Origin: a virus
Virus record (IMG/VR): IMGVR_UViG_3300024317_000014
Span: 1-28,063 of that record
Length of the DNA: 28,063 bases
Reading direction: 5' to 3' (one strand)
The notes below the pieces were generated by a model that worked only from the letters and a program-made list of their open reading frames with translations, searched no databases and was not told where the DNA came from. Shown one piece after another: positions 1 through 9,600 of the stretch (its first letter is position 1; each line of letters opens with the position of its first letter). The position numbers and the translations under genes are program-made.

Positions 1-773
1 AATACAGCGAAGCCATACGGGTTGGCTATCAGAGTGTACGCGGGCACAGCCCCCACACCCAGAGCGCCCATGAAGCCAAGAGTACCCTGCACGTCATTGA
101 GCAACTGATACACCACATGTTGCCCATTGATAGTGAAGTCAAACTTGAGCAGCCCTCCGAGATAGTTGTCACCTGCTCCATTCCTGTCTGCCGCTGTCAT
201 TGCACAGTCGTATACCGCAGAGGTGGAATCCCCCGCAGATCTCAGCTTCCAACCACCGCCAGCAGTCACAGCCGTGCCAGACAGGAAGCCGTTAGACTGC
301 ACGAGAAGCTCATTGAACTCAGGCCCAGCAGCTAGAGCCGTAAGGTTGAGCGTGAAGCTTACTGAAGAGTTGGGCACGATAACCGCAACCCAAGGCCCTG
401 CATTGATAGCCGCCGCCAAGTTATCCAAGGTGTCCGTATACGTGGTGCCCATTGGCACAAAGATACAGGCCGTGGTCGAACCTGGAAGCTGGTGGAATGG
501 GTCATACAGGCTATACTCCTGAGCCCCAATGCTCAAGAATCCTGGAGGGGCATTGCACCCCACCACAGTCTTAGGGCCGTCTATCCCATCAGAGATAGGC
601 ACCCCAAGCGGAAAGGTAACAGAGGCCGAGGCGTGCAGGCTCTCTACCAGAGTCCACCCAACAGATTGCAGTTGAGTGGCCCAGGCATTTATGAATATGT
701 CTTGCGCGGGGCCGTGGATCACCTGATGTGCTACAGCCCCGCTTCGCTTAATGGATAAATCGTCTATGAGCAT
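1..773 (-). CDS. Partial tail-associated protein, C-terminus off the left edge
   Basis: An open minus-strand frame runs from an ATG at 773-771 to the window edge with no stop, about 257 codons. The start overlaps the TGA of the upstream gene by one base (TGATG), typical of translational coupling in phage operons. The protein begins MLIDDLSIKRSG and is rich in Gly, Ala, Thr and aromatic residues, with no membrane segment. Its first 60 residues loosely resemble those of the upstream gene product (an Ile-His pair, then a helix ending in Gly-Trp), so the two may be related. It lies downstream of the tail hub and adhesin genes, so a tail-tip or fibre-associated role is inferred. I do not recognise the family. 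Confidence 0.8.
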   Translation of the reverse strand, partial: MLIDDLSIKRSGAVAHQVIHGPAQDIFINAWATQLQSVGWTLVESLHASASVTFPLGVPISDGIDGPKTVVGCNAPPGFLSIGAQEYSLYDPFHQLPGSTTACIFVPMGTTYTDTLDNLAAAINAGPWVAVIVPNSSVSFTLNLTALAAGPEFNELLVQSNGFLSGTAVTAGGGWKLRSAGDSTSAVYDCAMTAADRNGAGDNYLGGLLKFDFTINGQHVVYQLLNDVQGTLGFMGALGVGAVPAYTLIANPYGFAV

Positions 774-1711
774 CAGTACGCCACATTCCCCGCTCCCTGA
801 CTGAGCACTTCAAGGATCAGCACCAGAGAAGAGTAAGTATTGGAGTGCCACACCTGAGTGGACACGTTGAACGAAGCCCCAACATACTCATCCGTATATG
901 TGTGTAGCACGTCCAGGCCACCAGCAGCAGTGAGCAAGAAGGCATCCCATAACTGCCCGTGTATCTGCCAGTCCCAGACCACCAGAGCGTCAATCACCAA
1001 TGGCTTATGAGATGAGTAGGTGATCGAGGGCCACGGGATCTGGTTATGGCTGAACACATTGGTTGCGATGAGCGGCACAAGGGCCAAGAACCCGCTATCG
1101 GGGGCTATCGTATTGTTGTCAGGTGCAATCACCACAACCCCGTTAAGGTAGTAGCTCATGCAGGCGTAACAGTCAAACTGGGTGCGCCAGTCAAAGCCGA
1201 ACTGAGAGCCGCCATTAGTCCACCAGAGATCAGTAATAGCGGGGGGAGTTAGTCCCTCAGTGCATGACCCCTCATAGATTGGAACAAAGGGTATGCCTCC
1301 AGCAAAAGAGGACCAGCTAAGACCAATAGATCCCACTAGCGAGATGAACAATTGGCAACGGCCAGCAATACACTGAAGACTGGGATAGTCTCCATTGGTT
1401 CTCAGTTGGTGATCAAAGCTGGATACGGTCTCGGCCACATTGTAGAACTTGATTACTACACTGGGGAAGTTATATAAGTCGGCGCTTGGATTGTCCAGCT
1501 TGTAGTTAATGTTGTCTTGCACCAGCACACGACAGGCATAGTGAGTGATCTGGGGGGAGGTTACATCATAGACCCACCCCCCGGTAAGTGCGCGGTTAAC
1601 TTGCCACCCAGCTAACAGCAGAATGGCGTGAAGGTCCGCTATGGTGTGTGCGGCTGTGTCTGCCCGCAGCGAATCGTGGATGATAGGTTTACCGCTGTAG
1701 GCGACAGGCAT
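773..1711 (-). CDS. Tail-associated protein of unknown family (312 aa)
   Basis: This 312-residue protein begins MPVAYSGKPI. It has no recognisable enzymatic motif, is rich in Trp, Tyr and beta-prone segments, and has five Cys. The start codon lies two bases from a copy of the dispersed palindrome and has no Shine-Dalgarno sequence, because the palindrome occupies that position. The stop overlaps the next gene as TGATG. Its place between beta-rich adhesin-like proteins and another unknown tail protein suggests a receptor-binding or tail-fibre accessory role. That is inference from context only. Confidence 0.85.
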   Translation of the reverse strand: MPVAYSGKPIIHDSLRADTAAHTIADLHAILLLAGWQVNRALTGGWVYDVTSPQITHYACRVLVQDNINYKLDNPSADLYNFPSVVIKFYNVAETVSSFDHQLRTNGDYPSLQCIAGRCQLFISLVGSIGLSWSSFAGGIPFVPIYEGSCTEGLTPPAITDLWWTNGGSQFGFDWRTQFDCYACMSYYLNGVVVIAPDNNTIAPDSGFLALVPLIATNVFSHNQIPWPSITYSSHKPLVIDALVVWDWQIHGQLWDAFLLTAAGGLDVLHTYTDEYVGASFNVSTQVWHSNTYSSLVLILEVLSQGAGNVAY

Positions 1712-1713
1712 AA

Positions 1714-1728
1714 CCGTAATTATTACGG
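1714..1728. repeat. Dispersed palindrome, copy 1
   Basis: CCGTAATTATTACGG, a perfect 15-bp odd palindrome. Read on the gene strand it supplies two consecutive stop codons (TAA TAA) for the upstream gene and ends two bases before the next ATG. Confidence 0.95.
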
Positions 1729-2913
1729 AACCATCAGGATCTTGAAGGGCGCATCCTGCGCTCCGGTAGCTGTGAATCTCAGGGAGATATCTGCCCCGTT
1801 GAGATCAGAAGCGTCCAGGTCCACGACATACCAGCCATTGGAAAGCTCTGTCACGGCATTGGCGCAAGAGGCGAATGCTGCCCCGTCGATACTGCGGAAT
1901 CCAACCACCGACAAGCCCGTACGCGGCACACCAGCGGTATCCCTCATGAGGAAAGCGAATCCAGGCATACTTACATTGGTTGTGTTATTCGCCTGTACCT
2001 TGACTCGGCCACTGGACAGGCTCACCTGCCCCGTGCCAGTGCCGGAAGAGATAAGCACGCTGGCCCCGATATCACGGGCTGTCTGAGTAGTGCCACCCAT
2101 CTTCAGCATGTTAGCGTCAACGTGTCCAGCAACCGTGAAGGTCAGTGAGTCCGTCTTGGTCTTGATAGCCGACACCACAGCATCCAGGTTATGGCCGAGA
2201 ATGTACCCAGCCTTGCCCGATGCGTAAGAGCCAGGGAGCGAGACATCCCACGGATCAGCACCTGCCCCAAGGTTGCCCAAGATATAGCCGCCGCTGCCAG
2301 CGGAGTAAGCCCCAGGTAGAGCCACATCCCATGGGTCAGACTTGACACGGCCAGAAGTGAAGTCAAGCTGTCCAGTGCCAGTGCCACTACTGAGCAGTAC
2401 ACTCGCTCCTATGTCCCGTGCAGTCTGGGACGTGCCATTGATCTTGAGCACATCCACACGCCCGCTTGAGTCAACCGACAGAGGCAGACCGCCATTAGCC
2501 CCTGCATTGGCATTGGGCAACGCAGTGAGCCCGCCCCGAGTGGCATCCTGATTGTCCCAGCCTGTAAGCTCAATCTCAATGGGCACAGGGGCCATATTGG
2601 TTACGCCTTGCAGATGAATGGAGACAAAGCGGCCACTGGCCAAAGCGGCATCTGGGATATCGAAGCGATACCACCCAGGCATATTGGTGGAGTCAATCTC
2701 CTTGAAACCCCCGGAGGAGTATGAGGATGTCACCGCTGCCAGAGTGGCCAGTGTGATAGAGACTGACGCCGCACGGGGGAGAGCGTAATAGGCCGTGAGT
2801 CCACTGGAGTTGTACACCAACCCAGTCTTAGCCGCGCCCACAGTAGACGATGAGTCCTGGATGTAGATGTTAACCGATTGGCTCGTGGAGCCTGCTTTGA
2901 TAGATAGCTTCAT
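1723..2913 (-). CDS. Beta-rich tail appendage protein with internal repeats (396 aa)
   Basis: The protein is low in charged residues and rich in Ser, Gly, Thr and Ala, as in phage tail-fibre or baseplate appendage proteins. Two internal duplications are visible. A unit containing TARDIGASVLLSSGTGTGQ appears near residues 160-190 and again near 275-305. A 24-residue unit (DPWDV-LPG-Y--G--GYILG) is tandemly repeated near residues 195-240. The N-terminal region (WYRFDIPDA) and C-terminal region (GWYVVDLDASDL) resemble each other, suggesting paired beta domains. Its stop codon lies inside palindrome copy 1. The start at 2913 is preceded by GAGGG four bases away. A structural role at the tail tip is inferred from position and composition. 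Confidence 0.85.
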   Translation of the reverse strand: MKLSIKAGSTSQSVNIYIQDSSSTVGAAKTGLVYNSSGLTAYYALPRAASVSITLATLAAVTSSYSSGGFKEIDSTNMPGWYRFDIPDAALASGRFVSIHLQGVTNMAPVPIEIELTGWDNQDATRGGLTALPNANAGANGGLPLSVDSSGRVDVLKINGTSQTARDIGASVLLSSGTGTGQLDFTSGRVKSDPWDVALPGAYSAGSGGYILGNLGAGADPWDVSLPGSYASGKAGYILGHNLDAVVSAIKTKTDSLTFTVAGHVDANMLKMGGTTQTARDIGASVLISSGTGTGQVSLSSGRVKVQANNTTNVSMPGFAFLMRDTAGVPRTGLSVVGFRSIDGAAFASCANAVTELSNGWYVVDLDASDLNGADISLRFTATGAQDAPFKILMVP

Positions 2914-2923
2914 ATGCCCTCAA

Positions 2924-2938
2924 CCGTAATAATTACAG
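2924..2938. repeat. Dispersed palindrome, copy 2
   Basis: CCGTAATAATTACAG, central base A on the plus strand. It contains the stop codon of the gene ending at 2933 and lies 10 bases upstream of the next start. Confidence 0.95.
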
Positions 2939-4042
2939 TATCCCAAGTGGATCAGCGAAGAACGGGCCACCACTGCCCAGCCCAGCTAGACCAGCAGGAC
3001 GGAACAGACCGCCAGATGCTGGTGGTGATCCCGTAGCGATACGAAAGGTTACCTCATAGAGAAATGGGTTAACGTTCGCGTTGCCAGAAACACCAGTTAG
3101 TCTGTAGTATGTATAGCCCGTGGTATTGCCATGTGCCCCTATGAACGTGGATTGACACATGAACACCGAATTGGAACTCACGTTATATTGCCGCCGTAAA
3201 TTGTTGTTGTAGTCGCCGCCTATAGTGTCGGTGGTTCCGATATCCGCGAAAGATACCCCGTCATTACTGCCTTGCAGCTTCCAGGTTGCATAGGAGTCAG
3301 TGGTGTCTTGATGCCATCGCAGTTCATCAATCACACGCGGGCTGGAGAATTGCCACTGAATCCACTTGCTTGCTACTGCGAGATGCAGGCTCTCAAATTC
3401 AAGAGCCCCTCCACCTGACGTATCAACTCGGTTTAGACCATCACAGAACAGATTGAGGGTTGGGTCTTGAAAACCAGATCGACCAAAGATAAGATCTCCA
3501 TGGCCACTGGTCTGGCTCTGAGTGACTGTAATCGTGGCAGTCCTATCACCTGTGCCGTCTGCATTGCCATAATCAGGCACGGCAGCATCGAGCGCATCAA
3601 TCTGGAACTCAATGCCCTTGGTGAAAGGGCTATCTGACACGTTGCCGCTTATACCCAATAAACGGTAGTACCTGTAAGGTGTGGTATTCCCGTTTAGCTG
3701 CGTCTGCGTCTGTGTGGTAGCACCCGCCAGAGTGAAAGAGCTTCCAATATCTGTGTAGGATGAGTCGTCATTGGACCCCTGCCACTTCCACACACCTTGT
3801 GCAGTTGAATTATCCTGATACCACTTGGCCTCATCCACAATGCGGGCAGAGCCAAAGTCGAAAGTGATGTAGTACCCAGATACAGCATGTCCACTGTCGT
3901 TGAACCAGATAACGTTAGTCGGCGTATTGACTAGGTACGCAGGGTGCTTGGTACCACCAGATCCCCAGTTAACATTAGACTGCACAAGGATCAAGTGGTA
4001 CCGCTGTCCAGTACCGCCCGAATTGGAGTAGCTTTGAGCCAT
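2933..4042 (-). CDS. Tail protein with two discoidin-like (F5/8 type C) domains
   Basis: Two copies of a discoidin-like pattern are visible in 369 residues. The first, about residues 55-150, has an aromatic-rich strand, a WKWQGSNDDSSYTDIG loop and YRYYRLLGISGN. The second, about 220-335, has WIQWQF, WKLQGSNDGVSFADIG and YTYYRLTGVSGN. Discoidin domains commonly bind carbohydrates or lipids, so this is probably a receptor-binding or virion adhesin component. The C-terminus is Gly-rich. The start at 4042 lies three bases from palindrome copy 3, with no Shine-Dalgarno sequence. Duplication of the domain is seen directly; ligand and placement on the tail are inferred. Confidence 0.88.
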   Translation of the reverse strand: MAQSYSNSGGTGQRYHLILVQSNVNWGSGGTKHPAYLVNTPTNVIWFNDSGHAVSGYYITFDFGSARIVDEAKWYQDNSTAQGVWKWQGSNDDSSYTDIGSSFTLAGATTQTQTQLNGNTTPYRYYRLLGISGNVSDSPFTKGIEFQIDALDAAVPDYGNADGTGDRTATITVTQSQTSGHGDLIFGRSGFQDPTLNLFCDGLNRVDTSGGGALEFESLHLAVASKWIQWQFSSPRVIDELRWHQDTTDSYATWKLQGSNDGVSFADIGTTDTIGGDYNNNLRRQYNVSSNSVFMCQSTFIGAHGNTTGYTYYRLTGVSGNANVNPFLYEVTFRIATGSPPASGGLFRPAGLAGLGSGGPFFADPLGIL

Positions 4043-4045
4043 AAA

Positions 4046-4060
4046 CCGTAATAATTACAG
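4046..4060. repeat. Dispersed palindrome, copy 3
   Basis: CCGTAATAATTACAG, central base A on the plus strand. It holds the stop codon of the tail hub gene and lies three bases from the next start codon. Confidence 0.95.
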
Positions 4061-6637
4061 TGGGTAGATCCCACCAAACCCGATCATGGTGATGTCTGAT
4101 CCGGATGAGCCACCGCTAGAGCCAAGGCTTATATATATGTTCACACGGTTATTGTCCGGATCTTCAACCACAGTTACAACAATCCCGCCGAGCCCGATGA
4201 AGTTGAGGGTGTGACGCGTGCCGATTGACACTCCGTCTGACATGGCCTCAACTTTGGCTGGGCTCCACTTAAGCCCAGTAGCTTCGCCGCTATCAGCAGT
4301 GAGCACAGAATCATCAGCGCCCACAGGTAGCCGCACAGGATTACCGTCATAAGCCAAGAGATCACCGACAGTGGTGAGGGGTTGCGATACGTCTTCCCAG
4401 TCTGTGTCATAGTCTGTATCCGATAGCTTAGTCAGTACTTGGCCAGTGGTGCCACCAGCCGGAACACCCACTCCAGGATCTCCATCTGCTCCCTTGAGAG
4501 CCATGAGATCCCAGAAATCAGTGCCGCCCACCTCAGGCTCATTGCCTGTGTTGTCATCCTGGAGACTGATGTAGCTGGAGCCCTCGTGCTCCACACCATC
4601 CCCCATCTCGTAGGTTGCGCTGTTATCCCAAGGCCCTCGCCAAGTGCCCATGATAGACACCTGATTGACGATGCCCCACATGACAGTGACCGTAGCCACA
4701 CCTTGAGCATCGAAAGAGCCATCAGATCCTGTGATGTCCCAGCTAATCGCCTGACCCTTCACGAGATGTTTGGTCTTGATAGAGATGGACACTTCCGTAT
4801 CAACCTCGGTAGTCTCAGGGATGGTAATGGTGTCCAGTTCATTACCAGCGAGATTGACGCGAACAACCAGATTGGCAGAGATCTCCTTGCGCAAGACGGC
4901 TGTGATCTTGATGCCTGGGCCTGTCTCCTGCACTGTGAGCACGGGGCCAACATTGTCACCAATAGTTGTCTTGTGGATGTCGAACACGCGCCAGAAGGCT
5001 TGGGGTGCTGGGGCTCCCCCGCCACCGCTACCCCCTATGTCATCGGGGGGCCTCAGCCGTGCCAGCGTAGCCCTGTAGTCCCAATCAATCAGGGGAGAAC
5101 CCAACGCTGTGACATTCCACACCACCCATGCCCCATCAGTTGAGACGGTCACCGAGTCAATCACGAAGCGGCTATTAACACCCCAGCGGGCTTTATCAAC
5201 TAGGATATTCATCCCAACTTTGAGCCCATTCTTGAATGTCTTGATGGTGACCTTCTTAGGGATCACACCGAACTGCTGACCTATCGCCTTGGCATAAGTC
5301 TGGCCGTCCACTAGAGTGTTGGGATTGTCCTGTTGCTGGACGCTCTCATGGTAGCCAGTGCCGCCCTGACGGGCAGAGGCGAAGTCAATGGCGTCAGTGT
5401 TGTAATAGGTGGCAAAGCCTGCCTGGAATTGAGGACAGGTGACCACGATAGCAAGGCCGTCAGCTACTGGTGTCTCAGAAGGGTCCTGGGATATGCCAGT
5501 GGAGTTAAGATTCCAATACCATTGCTTACCTGTGTTGACGCCCTGGATGCCTACGGTTTGGGGATTGCCATCGACGGTGATCGTGGGCTCAGCAGCCGCA
5601 GGACCAGCAAGACTAAAATTGCGGGTACTTCCATCTCCTGTGAAGGTAGAGGGGATAGGATCTGACGCCTGATTGCCTTCACGTATAATGACTCGATTGA
5701 CAAACGTGTCACCATCTTCATCCATCTCAAACCCAATGGTATAGTCATCGGGATCAGAGTCATCGGTGATGTCAAAGGGCGCGGCTGGGCCGTTAGTGTC
5801 ATCCGATATCGCAATCTTCTTGTCCGGAGTGCAGTACCAGTGCAGCCACTGCGGGGGAGTGCCCTGTGTGCCCGTGGTAATCAGATTGTCAAAGGCAGCT
5901 CCGCACATGGCGTAGCTAACCTTGAAGGACGGGATGGGCTCACCGTCTGCCGCCAGTGGCAGGTAATCAAAGCCCTCACTAGAGAGAGCATTGACAACCA
6001 GATACTTCATGATTCCCTTGGCTAGCTCATTGTCGAACTGGCCAGCAAAGGGCTTGGCTATTGGTGAGTCGGGATCGGTAGGCTCTCCAGTAGTGCGGCC
6101 ATACACAACCACTTCCCAGCCCACACAGTCAAGCTGCCATTCCATGTATGCGTCATTGCCCTGCACCTCTACGGCCCTGACGCGCATAATGAGCCCGCCA
6201 AAGTACATGTCACTGTCAACTATGGCAAGGATAGGCTGAAGAGTCAGAGGCGGATCAAGCGTATCAAAGAAGCTACAGCTAAACGTGTCGTGAGTGGTCA
6301 GGGAGTTATTGACGTGGAACGTATTGACTCGCGGCCCTCTGAGCCTGAACAGTGTACCGTTAGCAGAAGCATCGGGGGTCTGGGTAGCCGCGTCCTCCGT
6401 CTCGCACACTGTATCACTGGTGACAGAGACGATGACAGTACGCAGCATTCCATTGTCATCAGTGCTGGGGTCGATAGGATCAGTGGCCCCAATGATCCAG
6501 ATAGGAGAGCCCACGTCAGCCGCAGTGAAGTGCATCCTACCCGCGACATCCGTAACAGTAGTGCCCGACATCGTGCAAGTAGACACCACACCAATTCTCA
6601 CTTGCGCTAAGTCGATCTGTGTCTTTGGCAGGCTCAT
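4055..6637 (-). CDS. Tail hub/tip protein with carbohydrate-binding C-terminal part
   Basis: This 860-residue protein lies immediately after the tape measure, the usual place for distal tail or hub proteins. The N-terminal 500 residues look like a baseplate-hub scaffold. A Gly-rich linker (GGSGGGG) follows near residue 534. Around 662-690 a segment with WRGPWDNSATYEMGD then YISLQDDNTGNEP matches the look of small chitin/cellulose-binding modules (CBM5/12 type). Near 720-740 the motif GGTTGQVLTKLSDTDYDTDW is a recurrent phage tail-fibre element. The start at 6637 has no Shine-Dalgarno sequence; palindrome copy 4 lies 11 bases upstream. Assignment to hub or tip is by position and domain style and is fairly secure in general terms. 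Confidence 0.88.
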   Translation of the reverse strand: MSLPKTQIDLAQVRIGVVSTCTMSGTTVTDVAGRMHFTAADVGSPIWIIGATDPIDPSTDDNGMLRTVIVSVTSDTVCETEDAATQTPDASANGTLFRLRGPRVNTFHVNNSLTTHDTFSCSFFDTLDPPLTLQPILAIVDSDMYFGGLIMRVRAVEVQGNDAYMEWQLDCVGWEVVVYGRTTGEPTDPDSPIAKPFAGQFDNELAKGIMKYLVVNALSSEGFDYLPLAADGEPIPSFKVSYAMCGAAFDNLITTGTQGTPPQWLHWYCTPDKKIAISDDTNGPAAPFDITDDSDPDDYTIGFEMDEDGDTFVNRVIIREGNQASDPIPSTFTGDGSTRNFSLAGPAAAEPTITVDGNPQTVGIQGVNTGKQWYWNLNSTGISQDPSETPVADGLAIVVTCPQFQAGFATYYNTDAIDFASARQGGTGYHESVQQQDNPNTLVDGQTYAKAIGQQFGVIPKKVTIKTFKNGLKVGMNILVDKARWGVNSRFVIDSVTVSTDGAWVVWNVTALGSPLIDWDYRATLARLRPPDDIGGSGGGGAPAPQAFWRVFDIHKTTIGDNVGPVLTVQETGPGIKITAVLRKEISANLVVRVNLAGNELDTITIPETTEVDTEVSISIKTKHLVKGQAISWDITGSDGSFDAQGVATVTVMWGIVNQVSIMGTWRGPWDNSATYEMGDGVEHEGSSYISLQDDNTGNEPEVGGTDFWDLMALKGADGDPGVGVPAGGTTGQVLTKLSDTDYDTDWEDVSQPLTTVGDLLAYDGNPVRLPVGADDSVLTADSGEATGLKWSPAKVEAMSDGVSIGTRHTLNFIGLGGIVVTVVEDPDNNRVNIYISLGSSGGSSGSDITMIGFGGIYPL

Positions 6638-6648
6638 AATGGCTCAAA

Positions 6649-6663
6649 GTGTAATTATTACGG
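6649..6663. repeat. Dispersed palindrome, copy 4
   Basis: GTGTAATTATTACGG, the asymmetric-flank variant. It lies between the tape measure stop (6664-6666) and the hub start (6637). Confidence 0.95.
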
Positions 6664-9600
6664 TTATCGCGGCCAAGTGCCGGGACGGAAAGCGCCTGAT
6701 CTCTTAGCCCTATCTATCCCTCTATTGAAGATAGCATCCACCTGGGTATCCGTAACCTCACCATTGAAGGTAGAGCCCCTCAGGTCCACATTGACACTTG
6801 CATCAGTGCCAAGGTTAAGACCGGCATCAGTGACTACATCCGCAGGGCCACCGCCAGCCACAGCCAATTGAGGTTGCAGAGTGATTCCAGGCATACCGCC
6901 ATGGCCAATAAGGGCGTCCAACTTCTCACAGATCTGCTGGTAGTAGTTAGTGGCTACGCCCCAGTTCCAGGCCATGAAGTCTGTCAGAGTATTGCGGATA
7001 ACATGGCTGTCATTCAGGAGAGAATCACCCTGTTCCACAAGTCCAATCTTCAGGTAACGCGTGTAGTTCTCGATCAGATCGAGCGTCTTATTCATCCCGG
7101 CCATCTGGAAGTTGCCGATCACTCCCGAGATAGCCGATACCACACCGGATACCATGCCCACTATGCTCGTGATGCTGGTGCTTACAGCCTTAGCCGCCGT
7201 ACCTGCTACATCCGCAGTGCTTTTAGCTGCTGTGGCCGCAGCATTAGCGGCTACTGTCGAAGCCTGAGTAATGCTGGCCGCTTGCTGCCCAGCACCAGCC
7301 GCAGCCGTGGCCGCTGAAGTGCCAACCCCACCCAGACTGAACACCTTGCCAAGGGTGCTGGCCACCCCAGGCAGGGATAGTATCTCATCCTTGAGGGTCT
7401 TGAGCACCCCGTGGATAACTGTCTTGAGCATCTCGACTTCGAAGTCGTGCATGATGCCGCGCCAGAATGCCCAGAATTTGCCACCAGCTAAGATAGCCTC
7501 ACCCACCTTGTCACCAAACTCATTCCAGAGCTTGGATACATTCTTCTCAGTCTCCTTGAAGACAATGCCAAGCTCATGCTGCTTGTCAATCAAGGCTTGC
7601 TCCTTGACCTTCAGCATCTCAAGAGCAATCATCTGAGCGCTGTTAGACTTGCCCATCAGAGTATCAAGCTCCATCTGAGCCTGCATACGGCGGATGATCC
7701 TGTCAGTCACCGATACAATGCCACCACCATACTCACGCTCAAATTGGATCTTGTTCTGAAGTTGGCGGATCTCCTCTTCCCCACCATGGAGAATCTGAAT
7801 CTGAGTCTTGAGAGAGCGTGCGGCCCTACGATCGGCCAAGTCAGCAAGCTGATTCTCCAGTGCCTCTTTCTTGGAGTAGTACTGGTTATCATTGCCACCC
7901 TTCTTGATGAGGATGTTTAGCTCTCGCTGGACTGCCTTCTCCTGGATATCGGCAATCTGATCATCGAGATCCTGTTCCAGCTTCAAGCGTTGGCTGGCGC
8001 TAATGGCCCCGATGCTTTCCTGGTATGCAATCTTCTGACGCTCAAGCTCTATCAGATTAGTCTGATGCTTGGCCTCCCCAGCCTCTTCAATCTGGATGGC
8101 CTTGAGCTTGTCATCGGTGATCTCTTGATTGCGCTTTGCCTCTTCCTTGTCGAAGTCAGCAAGCCCCGCAGTCAGGTTTTTCTGATACTCGTCATAGATC
8201 TTCTGCTGTTCTTTGAGAGACTTGGCCTCGCGGTTCTCCCTGTCAAAGGTGGCCTTCTGATCCGCCGCAGCCCTGCGAGAATTGGCAGCAGACATCTGGG
8301 CCTCAACCGTGGCCTCATACACTGAGGACTTCTTGGTTGTCTCAAGTGCAAGCTTCTTTAGCTCGTAGTTCTCCTGAATCTTGAGAAGCTTCTCGTTCTG
8401 TGCCAGCAGTTGGGCCTCAGCATCCTCAGCGCTGATCTTGTGGAGATTCTCCTCGTGCTTGATAGATTCAATCTCCATCTGCACCAGTGCCTCCTCTGCC
8501 TTCTTGGCAGACTCAAGCCGGATCTCCTGGATGCGGTTACGCTCCTGTGCAGCACGTTCAGCCGCCGCCTTGCGCTTAGAGTCCGCGTCAGGATCTTCTA
8601 CACTACCACTGCCCTTGAATCCCATCGCAGGGGCAGGAGGGGGCTTAGGTGGTGCTGGAGGAGTGCGCTGCCCTGTGAAGTACTTGTATGCAGCTTCGGC
8701 CAGAGCGATATAGCCCTGACTCAGATCGTGAACCGTGACAATGGTATCCGCTATGACACCAGCAGACGCTTTGGCAGCGGGGGCAAGCACAGTGCCCATA
8801 TCAATAGCTGCCAGTCTCGCAGCCTCACCCAGCTTATTAAACTCCGTCTTGGCCGAGTCCATGCGGATATCGGCTACCTTCTGAGTGGTGCCAGCCGCAT
8901 TCTTTAGCTGAGTCTCATAGTCCTTTAGAGTGCTGGACATCCCCAGCAAAGCCTGAATGGACTGGTTAGTGCGGCTATTGAGATGCAACAGAGCTAGATC
9001 GTGCTGGATAGTCTCAGTGGACGCGCCATTGAACAGAGTCTCAAGCTCTCCCAGGATGACTGAGAAGTCCTTCATCGTGCCCGTGGAATCGTACAAGAGT
9101 TCCTTGTACTTCATCTGGTGGCCGTTAAGGGTGATTAGAACGTCTTGGTACTTCTCGGCCTCACGGGGCAAGTCACGCAGGATCTGGATAAGCGCTGTCT
9201 GCTGCTGAGCCGCAGGGATGCCAGCCTTGGCCATAGTCGCCAAGATTGCCAAGCCTTCCTCAGCGGACTTACCAAGAATCTGGATAGCGCCCGCACCTTT
9301 GCCAGCGAGAGCCTTGGCGAACTGCTCACCTGTGCCCTGCGCAATCGTATCGGCCTTGAGCAACAGGTCAGAGATATGCTCGATGGACCCGCCAGAGCCC
9401 TTGAGAGCATTGAACACACTAGTGAGAGTCTCAGCCGCAGTGCTCACCTTCATGATGCCGTCAGCACTCGCAGTAAAGGCGAACTGCACTACAGCGGGCA
9501 TGTCCTTGAGCGCTTCCTCTGTGGTTCTGCCCGCAGACTCCAGAGTGTAGAAGGCGTGTGCAATCTCAACAGAAGAGATGCCGTAAGCGACAGACAGGTC

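Noticed and set aside
4439-5143. Plus-strand frame of 234 codons opposite the tail hub gene
   Set aside because: Antisense shadow of the hub gene, His/Cys/Arg-rich composition, no promoter or ribosome site.
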